Source: Methanomicrobiales archaeon
Lineage (GTDB): Archaea > Halobacteriota > Methanomicrobia > Methanomicrobiales > Methanospirillaceae
Direction of reading: 5' to 3'
NCBI GenBank assembly: GCA_025350045.1
Contig: JANXYM010000043.1
Location: forward strand, 28,894-92,893
Length of the DNA stretch: 64,000 bases
This document shows, one piece after another, positions 38,191 through 47,845 of this stretch; position 1 is the stretch's first letter; the number at the start of each line of letters is the position of its first letter. The notes below the pieces were generated by a model. The model was given only the letters and a program-made list of their open reading frames with translations. It made no database searches and had not been told where the DNA came from. A program made the position numbers and the translations under genes.

Positions 38191-38312
38191 CCGGATTTCC
38201 GGAAATCACATTGAAACCCGCCCTTTCCCGGAAAAACCCGGGGGTTCCGGTATACCGGCACGGGAAAAAGGGGAGCGCTTTTCAAATTAAAAAAATATCA
38301 TATAAAAAAAAG

Positions 38313-39038
38313 TTACCGTAAATCTTTCAGCATGACCGCGTTATTCCCATCCCAGACCAGCACCACGTTCGAACTTCCCAGCATCCGGCCGGATGCGGAA
38401 TCTGTTGCCGTGACGGTAATTATCACCGGCTCAAGGGTGGATGCAGGTTTCTCGGTAAACGTCCAGTAGAGTTTCTCGCCATGATTGGTATACGGGTTTC
38501 CCACTTCAGTTACGGTGTAGTTTACCGGGCCCCAGGAGTAAAAATTACCGTATGTTGCATTCCATGCGAACTGGGACCTGGCAGCAACAAAACCATTCGC
38601 ATCCACCGTAATCCCGACTCCGGGTGTTGATGACATTATCGGAGAGTACCGCTGGGGGCTTGCAGTCAGGGTCACCGAAGTTTTGGATACAATAGAGGGA
38701 GTTGTGGGCTGTACCTGCACTACCGAGCATCGTCCGTTTGTGCATCCGCAACTGCCGGCCCCGCAGTCAAGCGGACCTTCGCAGCTCATGGTGCACAGTG
38801 CATCATCACAGGCAGGTTTAGCCGCCAGATTGACGCAGCTGGCCGAGTGACAGCACTGTGCCGGGACGCAGTCCGCCGCGATTGTACAGGTCTGGGCATC
38901 AACAGGAACTGTCGTGACGGTAACGGGAGGCAATGTAGTTGTCACGGGCACTACAGAAGGAGGGGTTTGTGACGTGCAGCCTGCGAGAAAGACCGCGGCA
39001 ATGCAGATAACCAGGAGCAGTATAACTTTTTTGTCCAT
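38313..39038 (-). CDS. Cys-rich secreted lipoprotein
   Basis: The 241-residue protein has a hydrophobic signal and lipobox LAGC (C21), then a Thr/Pro-rich linker. A disulfide- or metal-rich section follows (about residues 50-108) with around a dozen cysteines (CTIAADCVPAQCC, CDDALCTMSC, CGAGSCGCTNGRC). The C-terminal ~120 residues look like an all-beta domain (YWTFTEKP, VIITVTATD). It is probably anchored outside the membrane. Function is unknown; the Cys-rich part resembles small secreted Cys motifs seen in archaeal surface proteins. It is monocistronic, convergent with tfuA. Confidence 0.83.
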   Translation of the reverse strand: MDKKVILLLVICIAAVFLAGCTSQTPPSVVPVTTTLPPVTVTTVPVDAQTCTIAADCVPAQCCHSASCVNLAAKPACDDALCTMSCEGPLDCGAGSCGCTNGRCSVVQVQPTTPSIVSKTSVTLTASPQRYSPIMSSTPGVGITVDANGFVAARSQFAWNATYGNFYSWGPVNYTVTEVGNPYTNHGEKLYWTFTEKPASTLEPVIITVTATDSASGRMLGSSNVVLVWDGNNAVMLKDLR

Positions 39039-39114
39039 ACTAAAAATCGGTTGTAATTATATTAAACCAGATGGAGACTTTTAAAAAATTTAGGGTTATA
39101 CATGGATTAAGAAA

Positions 39115-39470
39115 AAAAATCCTTTGCTGTTTGATGGGGGAAAGGGTTATGCTGAAATACTTTTTCCCGTTGTTCGATTATTCCCTGCAGAAGCCGGGAT
39201 GATGAAACCCTCTCTACCTGAAGAGACGGAGGCAAACCGGGGAGAGCGCCCCCCTGACCCCTTTTTTGGGAGTTTCAACAGAACCTGGGGGAAAGACCGG
39301 TTATTAAAAATTCTGGGGGGGCTTCCCCGTATCCGGGCCTCTCGTAGACACGGGGGTAAAGAGGTTGTCCTATTTTGTCCCCAAAACTGTTGCGGGGACG
39401 TCCCTTCGGGGGCAGCAGCGTTCATCATATCCGGGGTATGGGGGCATCAGCCTCCATTTTTATAATCCAC
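39115..39470. repeat. Modular intergenic repeat, copy A
   Basis: This GC-rich stretch fills most of the gap between the lipoprotein and CDP-alcohol transferase genes. Its right part (about 39320-39465) ends with ggggtatgggggcatcagcc (39433-39452), which occurs exactly, inverted, at 51593-51612. Its left part (about 39205-39275) is an inverted version of a module seen at 53830-53900 and 57205-57270 (AAAGGGG.TCA.GGGGG ... GCCTCC ... AGAGAGGG). Small frames across it have no coding character. Confidence 0.6.
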
Positions 39471-39518
39471 TCAATACACGAATTACAAAAAAAATGGGGA
39501 GCAATTCAAAAAAAATTC

Positions 39519-40115
39519 TCACTCCACTTTCGCCCACACATAGGCAAACCGCTGGAACGCGGTGATATGACCGAAGATACCAAAGAGCAGCAGTAACCAG
39601 CCAAACCAGCCGAGCCAGTAGAACGTCATGGGGGCGATGAGATCAATGATACCAACAACCATGATCAGGACCAGCCGGTCAGCTCTGCCCAAAAGCCCCC
39701 CGTAATAGCGCCCGACACCCACGGCCTGAGCCTGCGTACCAAGATAGGACGCCATCAGCACCCCGGTGAGGGCCAGAACCCCAATTTGCCAGGGGACCAT
39801 CCCGCTGGCAAATATGCCGGTGATGATGAAGATATCCGCGTAACGGTCCACCGCATGGTCAAGAAAGTCCCCGCGCTTGCTCTGGCACTTCATCTCGCGG
39901 GCGACTGCACCGTCCATAGAGTCGCAGAATGCATTGAGGGCAACTGCCACAATCGCCCAGAGTTCGAGCCGCAGGTAAAACAGGATACCAGCTGCTGCTG
40001 ATGCAATGAGGGCCGCGATCGTAAAGAAGTTCGGCGTCAGCCGGCACCGGATCGCAATGGCAACGAGCGGGTCGAAATACACTTTCACATGCGAGCGGTA
40101 CTGGTCGAGCGTCAT
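39519..40115 (-). CDS. CDP-alcohol phosphatidyltransferase family enzyme
   Basis: The 198-residue integral membrane enzyme carries the full family signature: D65-SM-D68-G69-AV-A72-R73 ... G82-DFL-D86-HAV-D90, whose aspartates bind the metal and CDP-lipid. About five or six membrane helices are visible. In methanogens these enzymes attach glycerol, serine or inositol phosphate head groups to CDP-archaeol; archaetidylinositol-phosphate synthase is the best guess, but the head group cannot be fixed from sequence. It is the last gene of the run argD-hisC-AK-this gene, 6 bases after the kinase gene. Confidence 0.9.
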   Translation of the reverse strand: MTLDQYRSHVKVYFDPLVAIAIRCRLTPNFFTIAALIASAAAGILFYLRLELWAIVAVALNAFCDSMDGAVAREMKCQSKRGDFLDHAVDRYADIFIITGIFASGMVPWQIGVLALTGVLMASYLGTQAQAVGVGRYYGGLLGRADRLVLIMVVGIIDLIAPMTFYWLGWFGWLLLLFGIFGHITAFQRFAYVWAKVE

Positions 40116-40121
40116 GTTTTT

Positions 40122-40628
40122 TCAGATCTCCAGGAATTCCGACCAGTCAAGGTGGCCAAAGTCTGCCGGGCACTCTCCCCGGTAAAATCCTTCGATCCGA
40201 TCGGCACAGTACGCGGCATCGTGGCCGGTTGTATCCAGTTCGAAGATCTGTGAGGATTCAAACTCATCTATTGTCTCAATAAGGCAGACATCGAGCGCTT
40301 CGGCTTGAGCGTTCTCCCGGATCTTGGTCTCCCGGTACTTCCGCTGAGCGAGACGTGTTTTCAGTTCATCAGGCCGGCAGCGGAGCACAATTACCTTGTC
40401 ACAGGGAAGCAGGTGGGCGAGATGCCCCTCGACAAAACCATTGACCGGGACAAAACCGGCAGCCCAGCGGTCCACATCGATGATCTGGGCATCGCGCTCC
40501 TCATCATTGCCGGTGACATAAGGCCCGACCGTTGCAGTCAGGCGGACAACCGTATGCCCCCTCCGGGCAAGCTCATCGCCTATCTGCGATTTTCCGGTGC
40601 CCGGGGTGCCGGTGATGCCACACATCAT
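40122..40628 (-). CDS. Adenylate kinase-like NMP kinase (AK6/Fap7 type)
   Basis: The 168-residue protein has the P-loop GTPGTGKS at residues 7-14 and the compact AK6 core, including the LRCRPDELKTRLAQRKY lid region and the DVDRW motif. The eukaryotic relative Fap7 takes part in small-subunit ribosome maturation, and archaeal members are annotated as putative adenylate kinases. Its start overlaps the hisC stop (ATGA). It is cytoplasmic. The catalytic class is firm; the physiological role, nucleotide metabolism or ribosome assembly, is open. Confidence 0.9.
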   Translation of the reverse strand: MMCGITGTPGTGKSQIGDELARRGHTVVRLTATVGPYVTGNDEERDAQIIDVDRWAAGFVPVNGFVEGHLAHLLPCDKVIVLRCRPDELKTRLAQRKYRETKIRENAQAEALDVCLIETIDEFESSQIFELDTTGHDAAYCADRIEGFYRGECPADFGHLDWSEFLEI

Positions 40629-41683
40629 AATTTGTTAATCTCCCCGATGAACAACTCGTTCTCCCAGTCCTCACCAACGCTGACACGAACATAATGGTCG
40701 GGAAGCCCGGCAAAACTCCTGCACGAGCGGACGACAATGCCTTTGCGGGCAAGGCTCTCGACCATGGCATCACCTTTGTGCGGGGCTACATCGATCATGA
40801 CAAAGTTCGCATCTGAGGGGAGGGCCGGATACTTCACCTCATCGGCAAACCGGGTGCGCCACCGCTTCACTTGGGCGATATACCGTTCTGCACGTTCCTT
40901 GTCAGGTAATGCCGCTGCTGCTGCTGCTGCTGAAACTGAATTGACCGTAAATGGCGTACCTGCCCGCTGATACCACGGGGGGAGCCAGCGGGGAGTGAAG
41001 GCATACCCGATGCGGAGACCGGCAAGGGAGTATACCTTGGAAAATGTTCTTCCCAGGACAAGGTTCTCGTACTTTTTCATAAGGGGAAGATAGTCGATAC
41101 CGGAGAACTCGACATACGCATTGTCCAGGAAGAGGAGTCCTTCAATCCCTTCAAGGATCTCGGCTACCGCGTCAACCGGGGTTGCATTGCCGGAAGGGTT
41201 GTTGGGGGAACAGAGAACAGTGATCTTTGCCTCTTTTGCAGCCTCGATCAGTTTTCCGCAATCGACCGAGAAGTCTGCCTCCCGCGGTACGGTTATTACC
41301 TCTGCACCCTGGCCCATTGCCGCCAGGGCATAGAACGAGAACGTGGGTGTGGAGATTGCGACAGTCTCGCCGGGCTCGACAAGGGTGCGGATGATCGTCT
41401 CAATAACGCCATCCATCCCAACACCGGTGACAAAGTGATAATCGCCATAATATGCCCGCAGGGCATTCATCAGGACATTGACCCGCTCATCCGGATACCG
41501 GTTCACGGTTTTGAGTACCTCTTCGGCTGCAGCTAACGCAGCGGGAGAAAGAGGTTCGGGATTCTCATTGCTCGCAAGCCGGGCGATCTTACTGATGCCG
41601 TACTCCCGGGCGATATCCTCCGCTTTTTTGGCAAAGACATAGCCGCTCTTTTTTTTATAGCAGGATCTAACCAAGTGCTCCAT
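40625..41683 (-). CDS. hisC: Histidinol-phosphate aminotransferase
   Basis: The 352-residue PLP enzyme of the class I/II fold has SNENP near the N-terminus, CSPNNPSG, and the PLP-lysine motif TFSKVYSLAGLRIGY. It converts imidazole acetol phosphate and glutamate to histidinol phosphate in histidine synthesis. GGAGTGAT sits just before the ATG inside the end of argD, so the genes are coupled. hisD, the next pathway step, is at 52055-53308, not adjacent. Related aminotransferases such as CobD can look similar, but length and motifs favour HisC. Confidence 0.92.
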   Translation of the reverse strand: MEHLVRSCYKKKSGYVFAKKAEDIAREYGISKIARLASNENPEPLSPAALAAAEEVLKTVNRYPDERVNVLMNALRAYYGDYHFVTGVGMDGVIETIIRTLVEPGETVAISTPTFSFYALAAMGQGAEVITVPREADFSVDCGKLIEAAKEAKITVLCSPNNPSGNATPVDAVAEILEGIEGLLFLDNAYVEFSGIDYLPLMKKYENLVLGRTFSKVYSLAGLRIGYAFTPRWLPPWYQRAGTPFTVNSVSAAAAAAALPDKERAERYIAQVKRWRTRFADEVKYPALPSDANFVMIDVAPHKGDAMVESLARKGIVVRSCRSFAGLPDHYVRVSVGEDWENELFIGEINKL

Positions 41684-42803
41684 TGATCACTCCGACCACG
41701 TAGTCGATCTCGGCATCCGTTATAACAAGCGGCGGAACCAGACGCAGGTTGCCGTCCGCTGCGCAGTTGACCAGCACACCATTGGCAGCGCATTTCTTCT
41801 GGACTTCGGGACATTTGTCGCCGATCGTCATCCCGATCATCAGCCCGCGGACACGGGGGTTCAACGGTGCAAGACCCTTGCCGAACCGGTCGCCTTTACG
41901 GGCTACATCCGGGAGGATCTTTTCAATTACGCCGATCGTTGCAAGGGCGGCTGCACAGGCAAGGGGGCCGCCGGCAAAGGTACTCCCGTGCTCGCTCTTT
42001 TTGAACTCAAGATCTTCCCGGGCAACCAGTGCGCCCATGGGAAACCCGCTGGCAATCCCTTTGGCGAGCGTGACGATATCAGCCTGCACCTTCGTGTGCT
42101 GCATGGCGAGCCATGTGCCGGTACGTCCCATGCCTGTCTGGACTTCATCGGCAATCATGAGAGCCCCGGTATCATCGCATATCTCCCGGATGCCTTTTAT
42201 GAAACTGTCGGGGGGGATGATGACACCCGCTTCTCCCTGGATAGGTTCGAAGATGACCCCTGCGGTATCGTTGTCCACGGCTTTTTTCAGCCCGTCAAGA
42301 TCGCCATATTCGACAAAGGTTTTGACCATGCCAAGCGGCTCAAACGGCTCGCGGATAGCCGGTTTATGGGTGACCGCAAGTGAACCTACAGTACGGCCAT
42401 GGAACCCGTGGGTGAAGGCAACGAATTTTTTCTTACCGGTTCGCACCCGGGCCAGTTTGAGTGCCCCATCGGTGGCTTCCGCTCCCGAGTTCGAGAAGAA
42501 AGCCTTGTGCATGCCGGTAATCTCCACGAGTTTTTTGGCCAGGTCCCCCTGGTGCGGCACGTAATAGAGATTCGAGCAGTGGATCAGCTGGTGTGCCTGG
42601 TCACAGATCGCTTTTACGACCTCCGTATGGCAGTGCCCGGTGCTGCAGACAGCGATACCCGCGACACAGTCGAGATACTGTTTCCCGTCCGCATCCCAGA
42701 CCGTTGATCCCTCGCCCTTTACAATTGCCATATCCCGCGAGAACGCAGGCATCACATAGCGTTCATCAAGGGCTTTGAACTGGCTTGTTGTTTCCATTTC
42801 CAT
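41667..42803 (-). CDS. argD: Acetylornithine aminotransferase family enzyme
   Basis: This class III aminotransferase has about 378 residues, with NSGAEA, HGFHGRT, EPIQGEAGV, IADEVQTGMGRTG and the PLP-lysine in TLAKGI. Family members transfer an amino group between glutamate and N-acetylglutamate semialdehyde in arginine synthesis. GTG at 42806, ATG at 42803 and ATG at 42797 are all possible starts; the ATG at 42803 is taken. The end overlaps hisC by 17 bases. Class III relatives such as 4-aminobutyrate aminotransferase cannot be excluded, but length and motifs fit ArgD. Confidence 0.93.
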   Translation of the reverse strand: MEMETTSQFKALDERYVMPAFSRDMAIVKGEGSTVWDADGKQYLDCVAGIAVCSTGHCHTEVVKAICDQAHQLIHCSNLYYVPHQGDLAKKLVEITGMHKAFFSNSGAEATDGALKLARVRTGKKKFVAFTHGFHGRTVGSLAVTHKPAIREPFEPLGMVKTFVEYGDLDGLKKAVDNDTAGVIFEPIQGEAGVIIPPDSFIKGIREICDDTGALMIADEVQTGMGRTGTWLAMQHTKVQADIVTLAKGIASGFPMGALVAREDLEFKKSEHGSTFAGGPLACAAALATIGVIEKILPDVARKGDRFGKGLAPLNPRVRGLMIGMTIGDKCPEVQKKCAANGVLVNCAADGNLRLVPPLVITDAEIDYVVGVINGALG

Positions 42804-42847
42804 CACAGATCTTTTTGATTGTTATGTTCGTTTATTATATTCAGACG

Positions 42848-43765
42848 TTATTCATATTCAATGGTTGCCGGTGGTTTTGCCGTGATATCGTAGACCACCC
42901 GGGCAACACGGGGAATATCGGCAGTGATTCTTGAGCCGATCCGCACCAGGTGCTCAAACGGTATATCGAGCGGGTCTGCCGTCATCCCGTCCCGGGAGTT
43001 CACTGCCCGTATCGCAACGATCCACCCGTGGATCCGGTTGTCGCCTTTGACACCGGTACCCAGACCAATCAGGGCGGCAAAGCACTGCCAGGGCCGGTAC
43101 TTCTCGACCAGTTCGTCTTCCACTATCCAGTTCGCTTCGCGGATAATGTCCACTTTTTCTTTCGTGATTTCACCAATGATACGAACCGCAAGACCGGGAC
43201 CCGGGAAAGGCATCCGGTGCTGGATCTCTTTTGGCAGGCCAAGGGCGCCGGCCACTTCGCGCACCTCATCCTTGTACAGATCGCGGATTGGCTCGATCAC
43301 TTTCGTAAACTCCATATGCAGCGGCATACCCCCAACGTTGTGGTGGCTCTTGATCCCGCCCTCGCTTTCGATCCGGTCCGGGTAGATGGTGCCCTGCAAC
43401 AGGCATTTTGCCCCTACTTTCTTTGCCTCACGCTCGAAGACCCGGATGAACCGCTCGCCAATCGCCATACGCTTGGCTTCGGGATCGTCGATCCCCTTGA
43501 GCGATACGAGGAACTCATCACCGGCGTCGACAATCTGGAGGTGGATATTGCCAAAGAGCGTCCGGATCCGTTCGGTCTCGCCTTTCCGCATCAGGCCGGT
43601 ATCGATGTAAATCGGAAAGAGATTATCACCGATCGCACGAGCCGCAAGTGCAGCACAGACCGAGCTGTCGACCCCGCCCGAGAGGGCCATGACCACCTTG
43701 TCGTCACCTGCTGCGGCTTTGATCTCTGCAATGGATTTTTGGATAAATTTCTCGGTATTGACCAT
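42848..43765 (-). CDS. guaAB: GMP synthase, ATP-pyrophosphatase subunit (GMPS-B)
   Basis: The 305-residue protein has the PP-loop SGGVDSS at residues 29-35 and the GMP synthetase C-terminal dimerisation domain ([23 protein letters not shown] end). It amidates XMP to GMP with ammonia from a separate glutaminase subunit, the split arrangement usual in archaea. The glutaminase gene is not in the window. AGGAG lies six bases before the ATG. The gene is 9 bases downstream of pyrG, so both amidotransferase-type nucleotide enzymes are co-transcribed. Confidence 0.95.
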   Translation of the reverse strand: MVNTEKFIQKSIAEIKAAAGDDKVVMALSGGVDSSVCAALAARAIGDNLFPIYIDTGLMRKGETERIRTLFGNIHLQIVDAGDEFLVSLKGIDDPEAKRMAIGERFIRVFEREAKKVGAKCLLQGTIYPDRIESEGGIKSHHNVGGMPLHMEFTKVIEPIRDLYKDEVREVAGALGLPKEIQHRMPFPGPGLAVRIIGEITKEKVDIIREANWIVEDELVEKYRPWQCFAALIGLGTGVKGDNRIHGWIVAIRAVNSRDGMTADPLDIPFEHLVRIGSRITADIPRVARVVYDITAKPPATIEYE

Positions 43766-43774
43766 GGTTAGCTC

Positions 43775-45355
43775 CTAGGTTGTCCTCTTGTTTGCCCTGC
43801 ACGCTTCAACAAACCCGAGGTACGGTGGAGACGGGTGGGTTGGCCGGGATCGGAACTCCGGGTGGAACTGCGTGGCAAAGAAGAACGGATGTCCTGGAAG
43901 TTCGAGGCACTCCATCCGGTTCTTGTTGGTGGCAGAAAAGACAAGTCCCGCCTTCTCCAGCTCTCCGATATACTGCGGGTTCACCTCATACCGGTGCCGG
44001 TGGCGTTCGGTGATCTGCTTTTCCTTGTAGAGTTTCATCGCCAGCGTACCATCCCGGATATCTGCGGTATAGTTCCCCAACCGCATGGTTCCGCCGAGTT
44101 CATTGAGACCTGCCTGTTCCGGGAGGAGACCGATCACATGGGTGCCCTCTCCGAATTCCTCGCTCGTGGCATCCGCTAATCCTGCCTTGTGGCGGGCAAA
44201 CTCCACGGTTGCCAGCTGGAAACCGAGGCAGAGCCCCAGGAAGGGCACATTGTTCTCGCGGGCAAATTTGATAGCTTCGATCTTGCCTTCAATACCCCGT
44301 TTGCCGAATCCGCCGGGAATCAGGATACCGTCATAATCCTTGAGTGAACACCGCTCGTAGCGTTCCGCATCCAGCCAGGCAATCTTCACTTCTGTGGAGA
44401 GTGCACGCCCCGCATGCTTGAGCGATTCCTTGATACTGATGTAGACATCCTCAATGCCATACTTGCTGATGATAGCAACCGTCACCCGGTTGGTGTATTC
44501 CTTATTTACCACCCGGTACCACGCAGTATCGGGCTCTTTCTTATCCAGCCCGAGATGGGCAGAGAGCACATCGGCAATACCCTCCTTTTCCATCTCCATC
44601 GGAACCGCGTAGGTGTCAGGGGCGGTGGCAGCAGAAATGACGGCATTCTGGGGGAGATCGCAGAATGCAGAGATCTTGCGTTTGGTGCCGGCACTGATCG
44701 GGTTCTCACTCCTGCCGACAATGATGTCTGCATGGAGCCCGAGTTCCCGCAGGGCTTTTACCGAGTGCTGGGTGGGCTTGGTCTTCATGTCCCCCATCGT
44801 ATCTTCGGGGATCAGGGTGACATGGATGAGCACGATATCGTGCTCGGAAAGTTCGCCATGCATCTGGCGCACGGCTTCCAAAAACGGCATACTCTCGATA
44901 TCGCCGACCGTGCCGCCGACTTCCACAAGGCAGATGTCAGCCTTTGTCCCGTCGGGAAATTCCTCTTCTGCTGCCTGGCGGATACAGGTCTTGATCTGGT
45001 CGGTGATGTGGGGGATAATCTGCACGGTCTCTCCGAGGAAATCGCCGCGACGCTCCTTATCGATGACCGTACGGTACACCTTGCCGGTGGTGATATTGTG
45101 GGCAGCGGTCAGTTCGATGCCTAAGAACCGCTCGTAGTTGCCGAGGTCGAGATCGACTTCACTGCCATCCTTGAGCACGAACACTTCACCGTGCTGGGCC
45201 GGGTTCATCGTCCCTGCATCGATATTTAAGTACGGATCTATCTTGACTGCCGTGACCCGGTAGCCACGGTTCTGTAAGATCCGTCCCACTGATGCAGCGG
45301 TTATACCCTTGCCCAGACCGCTCATCACACCGCCGGTAATAATGATGTACTTCAC
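43775..45355 (-). CDS. pyrG: CTP synthase
   Basis: The 526-residue protein has the synthetase domain ([33 protein letters not shown]) at residues 1-265 and a class I glutaminase domain with the nucleophile in [10 protein letters not shown] and the His-Glu in QFHPEF. It makes CTP from UTP, ATP and glutamine. The length is normal for the family (about 530-550). The start is GTG, preceded by GGGGAGAT. A TATA-like stretch at about 45376-45389 on the minus strand precedes it. It forms an operon with guaAB. Confidence 0.96.
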   Translation of the reverse strand: MKYIIITGGVMSGLGKGITAASVGRILQNRGYRVTAVKIDPYLNIDAGTMNPAQHGEVFVLKDGSEVDLDLGNYERFLGIELTAAHNITTGKVYRTVIDKERRGDFLGETVQIIPHITDQIKTCIRQAAEEEFPDGTKADICLVEVGGTVGDIESMPFLEAVRQMHGELSEHDIVLIHVTLIPEDTMGDMKTKPTQHSVKALRELGLHADIIVGRSENPISAGTKRKISAFCDLPQNAVISAATAPDTYAVPMEMEKEGIADVLSAHLGLDKKEPDTAWYRVVNKEYTNRVTVAIISKYGIEDVYISIKESLKHAGRALSTEVKIAWLDAERYERCSLKDYDGILIPGGFGKRGIEGKIEAIKFARENNVPFLGLCLGFQLATVEFARHKAGLADATSEEFGEGTHVIGLLPEQAGLNELGGTMRLGNYTADIRDGTLAMKLYKEKQITERHRHRYEVNPQYIGELEKAGLVFSATNKNRMECLELPGHPFFFATQFHPEFRSRPTHPSPPYLGFVEACRANKRTT

Positions 45356-45375
45356 GCTTAAGATCTCCCCGATTG

Positions 45376-45389
45376 CATTATATTTGGCT
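45376..45389 (-). promoter_or_regulatory. TATA-like box for pyrG-guaAB
   Basis: Read on the minus strand, gccaaatataatgc lies 21-34 bases before the GTG start of pyrG at 45355, an archaeal TATA-box distance. The region up to 45554 is shared with the divergent TPR gene. Confidence 0.4.
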
Positions 45390-45554
45390 CACAATCCCTA
45401 ATAGTGTTATCTTCCTTTTAAGTATCGGGATAAAAACGTGCCATTTCCCAAAAAGGCACTGCTGCACCGGAATCCATGAAGCGGACGGGCCGGCACCAAG
45501 GGAGGTAGCATACCCAAGCAAGGTTAAATTATGAAAAAACTCAACTGAGTGGGT

Positions 45555-46259
45555 ATGAATTTCAGGCAGTTTATTCACATTCTGGCAATTTTCGCATGCA
45601 TTGCCTGCTTTGCTCAGCCCGTGCTTGCTGAAGTACAAACCGATGAAGCCACTACCTATTACAATCTGGGTGAAGTGCTCCTCACCCAAAATGACTATCA
45701 GAGGGCAATAGAATCCTTTGACAAGGCTCTTGCCGCCAACACGACCGCGATCACCCAGTCCGATGCCCTGCTGTATGCGTACCGGGATAAGGGCTATGCA
45801 CAGATCCAGCTCAAAAAATATGACGAAGCCATCCAGACCTTTGAACAGGGACTGGCACTCTATCCCAGGGACAACATGCTCTGGAACAACAAGGGCTATG
45901 CAAACTATAACCTTGGAAAATACCCCGAAGCACTCGCTGCGTATAACAACGCCATCCAGTTTGACAAAAATTATACGATAGCCCTGATCAACAAAGGCGA
46001 CACACTCTCTAAAATGGGTCAGTTCCGGAATGCCGCAGATGCATATACCCGGGCCCTAGAAACCGATCCCGGCAACCGTGACGCAACAACCGGACTTGCT
46101 GCTGCACAGAATGGTGCTGCATCAGAGATCCCGACAACCATGATTGCGATCGTTATTCTGGTGATCGTCATCGCTGCAGGGGTGGTCTGGTACATCAAAT
46201 TCAAAAAACCTGAGGAACCAAAGCAGGCAGAAAAGAAATCCAGAACAAAGAAGAAATAA
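45555..46259 (+). CDS. Secreted, membrane-anchored TPR protein
   Basis: The 234-residue protein has a signal peptide (residues 1-26, ending near VLAEV) and three to four tetratricopeptide repeats (about 33-170, e.g. YYNLGEVLLTQNDYQRAIESFDKAL and YANYNLGKYPEALAAYNNAI). A C-terminal membrane helix (about 193-213) and a basic tail (KKSRTKKK) follow, so the TPR part faces outward. It probably scaffolds other surface proteins. A GTG six bases earlier is also possible. It is divergent from pyrG, and ends 5 bases from the convergent thioesterase gene. Confidence 0.87.
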   Translation: MNFRQFIHILAIFACIACFAQPVLAEVQTDEATTYYNLGEVLLTQNDYQRAIESFDKALAANTTAITQSDALLYAYRDKGYAQIQLKKYDEAIQTFEQGLALYPRDNMLWNNKGYANYNLGKYPEALAAYNNAIQFDKNYTIALINKGDTLSKMGQFRNAADAYTRALETDPGNRDATTGLAAAQNGAASEIPTTMIAIVILVIVIAAGVVWYIKFKKPEEPKQAEKKSRTKKK

Positions 46260-46264
46260 CTTTT

Positions 46265-46681
46265 TTATTCGGTTACCGTCACCGCAAATGCTGCTGAAGT
46301 GCGGGAAAACATCGTCTTTTCATCAGAATCCAGAAATACTTCAGCCTCGGCAAAAGCAACCCTCCTTCCCTTTTTGATAACCTTTGCTTTGGCAACAATC
46401 ACACCCTCCCGGACCCCTTTGACAAAACTGGTGGATTCAGAGATGGTCGCAATCCCCTCATCTTCTTTCAGCACCGTGTAGAGAGCGAGCGCAATCGCCT
46501 CATCAGCAAGCGCCACAAGCATCCCACCCTGCAGCCAGCCGACACCGTTATGCATGTCAGGCCGGACCTGCATCGTTAAGACCGCACTTCCCGCATCGTA
46601 ACTGACGATATCGATACCCATCTGGCAGAAGAACGGATTGGCATTCCTGCCCAGTTTCCGGATATTTTCTAAATAGGACAT
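46265..46681 (-). CDS. PaaI-type hotdog thioesterase
   Basis: The 138-residue protein has the hotdog fold core with HNGVGWLQGGMLVALADEAIALA, the helix that carries the catalytic acidic residue, and the strand FVKGVREGVIVAKAKVIKKG. Relatives hydrolyse aromatic or short acyl-CoA thioesters. AGGAAG lies just before the ATG. It is a single gene, convergent with the TPR gene. The substrate is unknown. Confidence 0.88.
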   Translation of the reverse strand: MSYLENIRKLGRNANPFFCQMGIDIVSYDAGSAVLTMQVRPDMHNGVGWLQGGMLVALADEAIALALYTVLKEDEGIATISESTSFVKGVREGVIVAKAKVIKKGRRVAFAEAEVFLDSDEKTMFSRTSAAFAVTVTE

Positions 46682-46780
46682 GGTCTTCCTGTTGAGTTTT
46701 TATCCGGACACAGATTTAGAATATGCTAAAGACCCCCCATGCCGGTTGATTAATAATGATGATCGGACGAACTATTCTCC

Positions 46781-47011
46781 ATGCAGGACCCTGAAACAAA
46801 AGAGATGCTCGCTGATCTCATCTGGCTTAATGCCGTCATTGCAACGGAACTTATCCAGATCACCGAAAATACATCGGCGATCCTCCGCAAATCCCCTCCA
46901 CCGGAAAGTTGCCTTGCCGAACACCTCGAACTGAAGAAAACCGCGCTCCATATGGCAGAGAAGTACCGTCCCGCAACGGTGCTCGGCCAGCACCTGCTCA
47001 AACACCAGTAA
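46781..47011 (+). CDS. Small hypothetical helical protein
   Basis: The 76-residue protein reads as two or three amphipathic helices (LADLIWLNAVIATELIQI; LAEHLELKKTALHMAEKY). No known motif was recognised. It starts with ATG after an AT-rich stretch (ttgattaataatgatg, 46747-46762) that could be its promoter. It precedes the glycosyltransferase gene by 130 bases on the same strand. It is probably real, given the promoter-like region and amino-acid composition, but no function can be given. Confidence 0.55.
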   Translation: MQDPETKEMLADLIWLNAVIATELIQITENTSAILRKSPPPESCLAEHLELKKTALHMAEKYRPATVLGQHLLKHQ

Positions 47012-47140
47012 CGTTATTGGGACACCCTGCCCACGGATATAGGAGAATATTCCGATCACCGTACTCAGGGAGTCCGCTAAAAGCGTCCTGCACACAGCGT
47101 GACACTCTTTGTCAATACATCTCAAACGGAGCAAAACCCC

Positions 47141-47845
47141 ATGACCACACCCGGCATATCGTCCAGTCTCGTCATCCCCGCATATAACGAGGAGAACCGG
47201 ATCCAGTCACTCTTCGACGAGATAACAGCGTTCGATGGGGAGCTTATCGTAGTCTGTGATGGTAACGATCGGACTGCCAATTGTGTCAGCAGGATCGCGG
47301 GCAGAAGAACGGATCTTACTATCCGCTGTCTGGTGTTCGATCACCGGCTCGGGAAGGGAGGGGGCGTGATAGAAGGGCTCCGGGCAGCCCGGGCACCTCT
47401 CGTGGGGTACTGCGATGCTGACGGTTCCACAAGCATCGGAGAGATGCAGCGGCTCTTTTCCTACCTTTCTCATGCCGATGGGGCGATCGGATCGCGCTGG
47501 GTGCCGGGCTCGACCCTTCGTGTGCGACAGGGAATACTGCGCAGGATGGAAAGCCGGGCATTCAATCTCCTGATCCGGCTGCTCTTCGGTCTTACCTACA
47601 GCGACACACAGTGCGGGGCAAAGGTGTTTAAAAAAACCGCAATCGATGCCGTTCTGCCGCAGATGACATCGCGGGGGTTCGAGTTCGATGTCGAACTGCT
47701 CTGGCGACTCAGGCAGGCCGGGTTATCCGTAACGGAAGTTCCCATTGTCTGGCAGAACAAAGGGGATTCCCGGGTACAGAAGCGGGACATGATCCGGATG
47801 CTCACGGGCCTGCTTGCGATCCGGTTCAACTCAGGAAATGTATGA
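47141..47845 (+). CDS. Family 2 glycosyltransferase, dolichyl-phosphate-sugar synthase-like
   Basis: The 234-residue protein has the GT-A fold: VIPAYNEENRI at residues 11-21, the DXD-type metal motif CDADGS (D92, D94), GSRWVPGS and YSDTQCGAKVFKK. There is no C-terminal membrane domain, as in the DPM1-like short group that transfers a sugar from a nucleotide to a polyprenyl phosphate. GGAG lies nine bases before the ATG at 47141, preferred over the GTG at 47099. The stop overlaps the start of the TPR-winged-helix gene by 4 bases, so the two are translationally coupled. Confidence 0.9.
   Translation: MTTPGISSSLVIPAYNEENRIQSLFDEITAFDGELIVVCDGNDRTANCVSRIAGRRTDLTIRCLVFDHRLGKGGGVIEGLRAARAPLVGYCDADGSTSIGEMQRLFSYLSHADGAIGSRWVPGSTLRVRQGILRRMESRAFNLLIRLLFGLTYSDTQCGAKVFKKTAIDAVLPQMTSRGFEFDVELLWRLRQAGLSVTEVPIVWQNKGDSRVQKRDMIRMLTGLLAIRFNSGNV

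Noticed and set aside
39124-39465. A 113-codon frame, and an antisense 93-codon frame, in the lipoprotein/CDP-alcohol transferase gap
   Set aside because: The sequence belongs to the GC-rich intergenic repeat family, related frames in other copies are not conserved as protein, and no start signal is visible.
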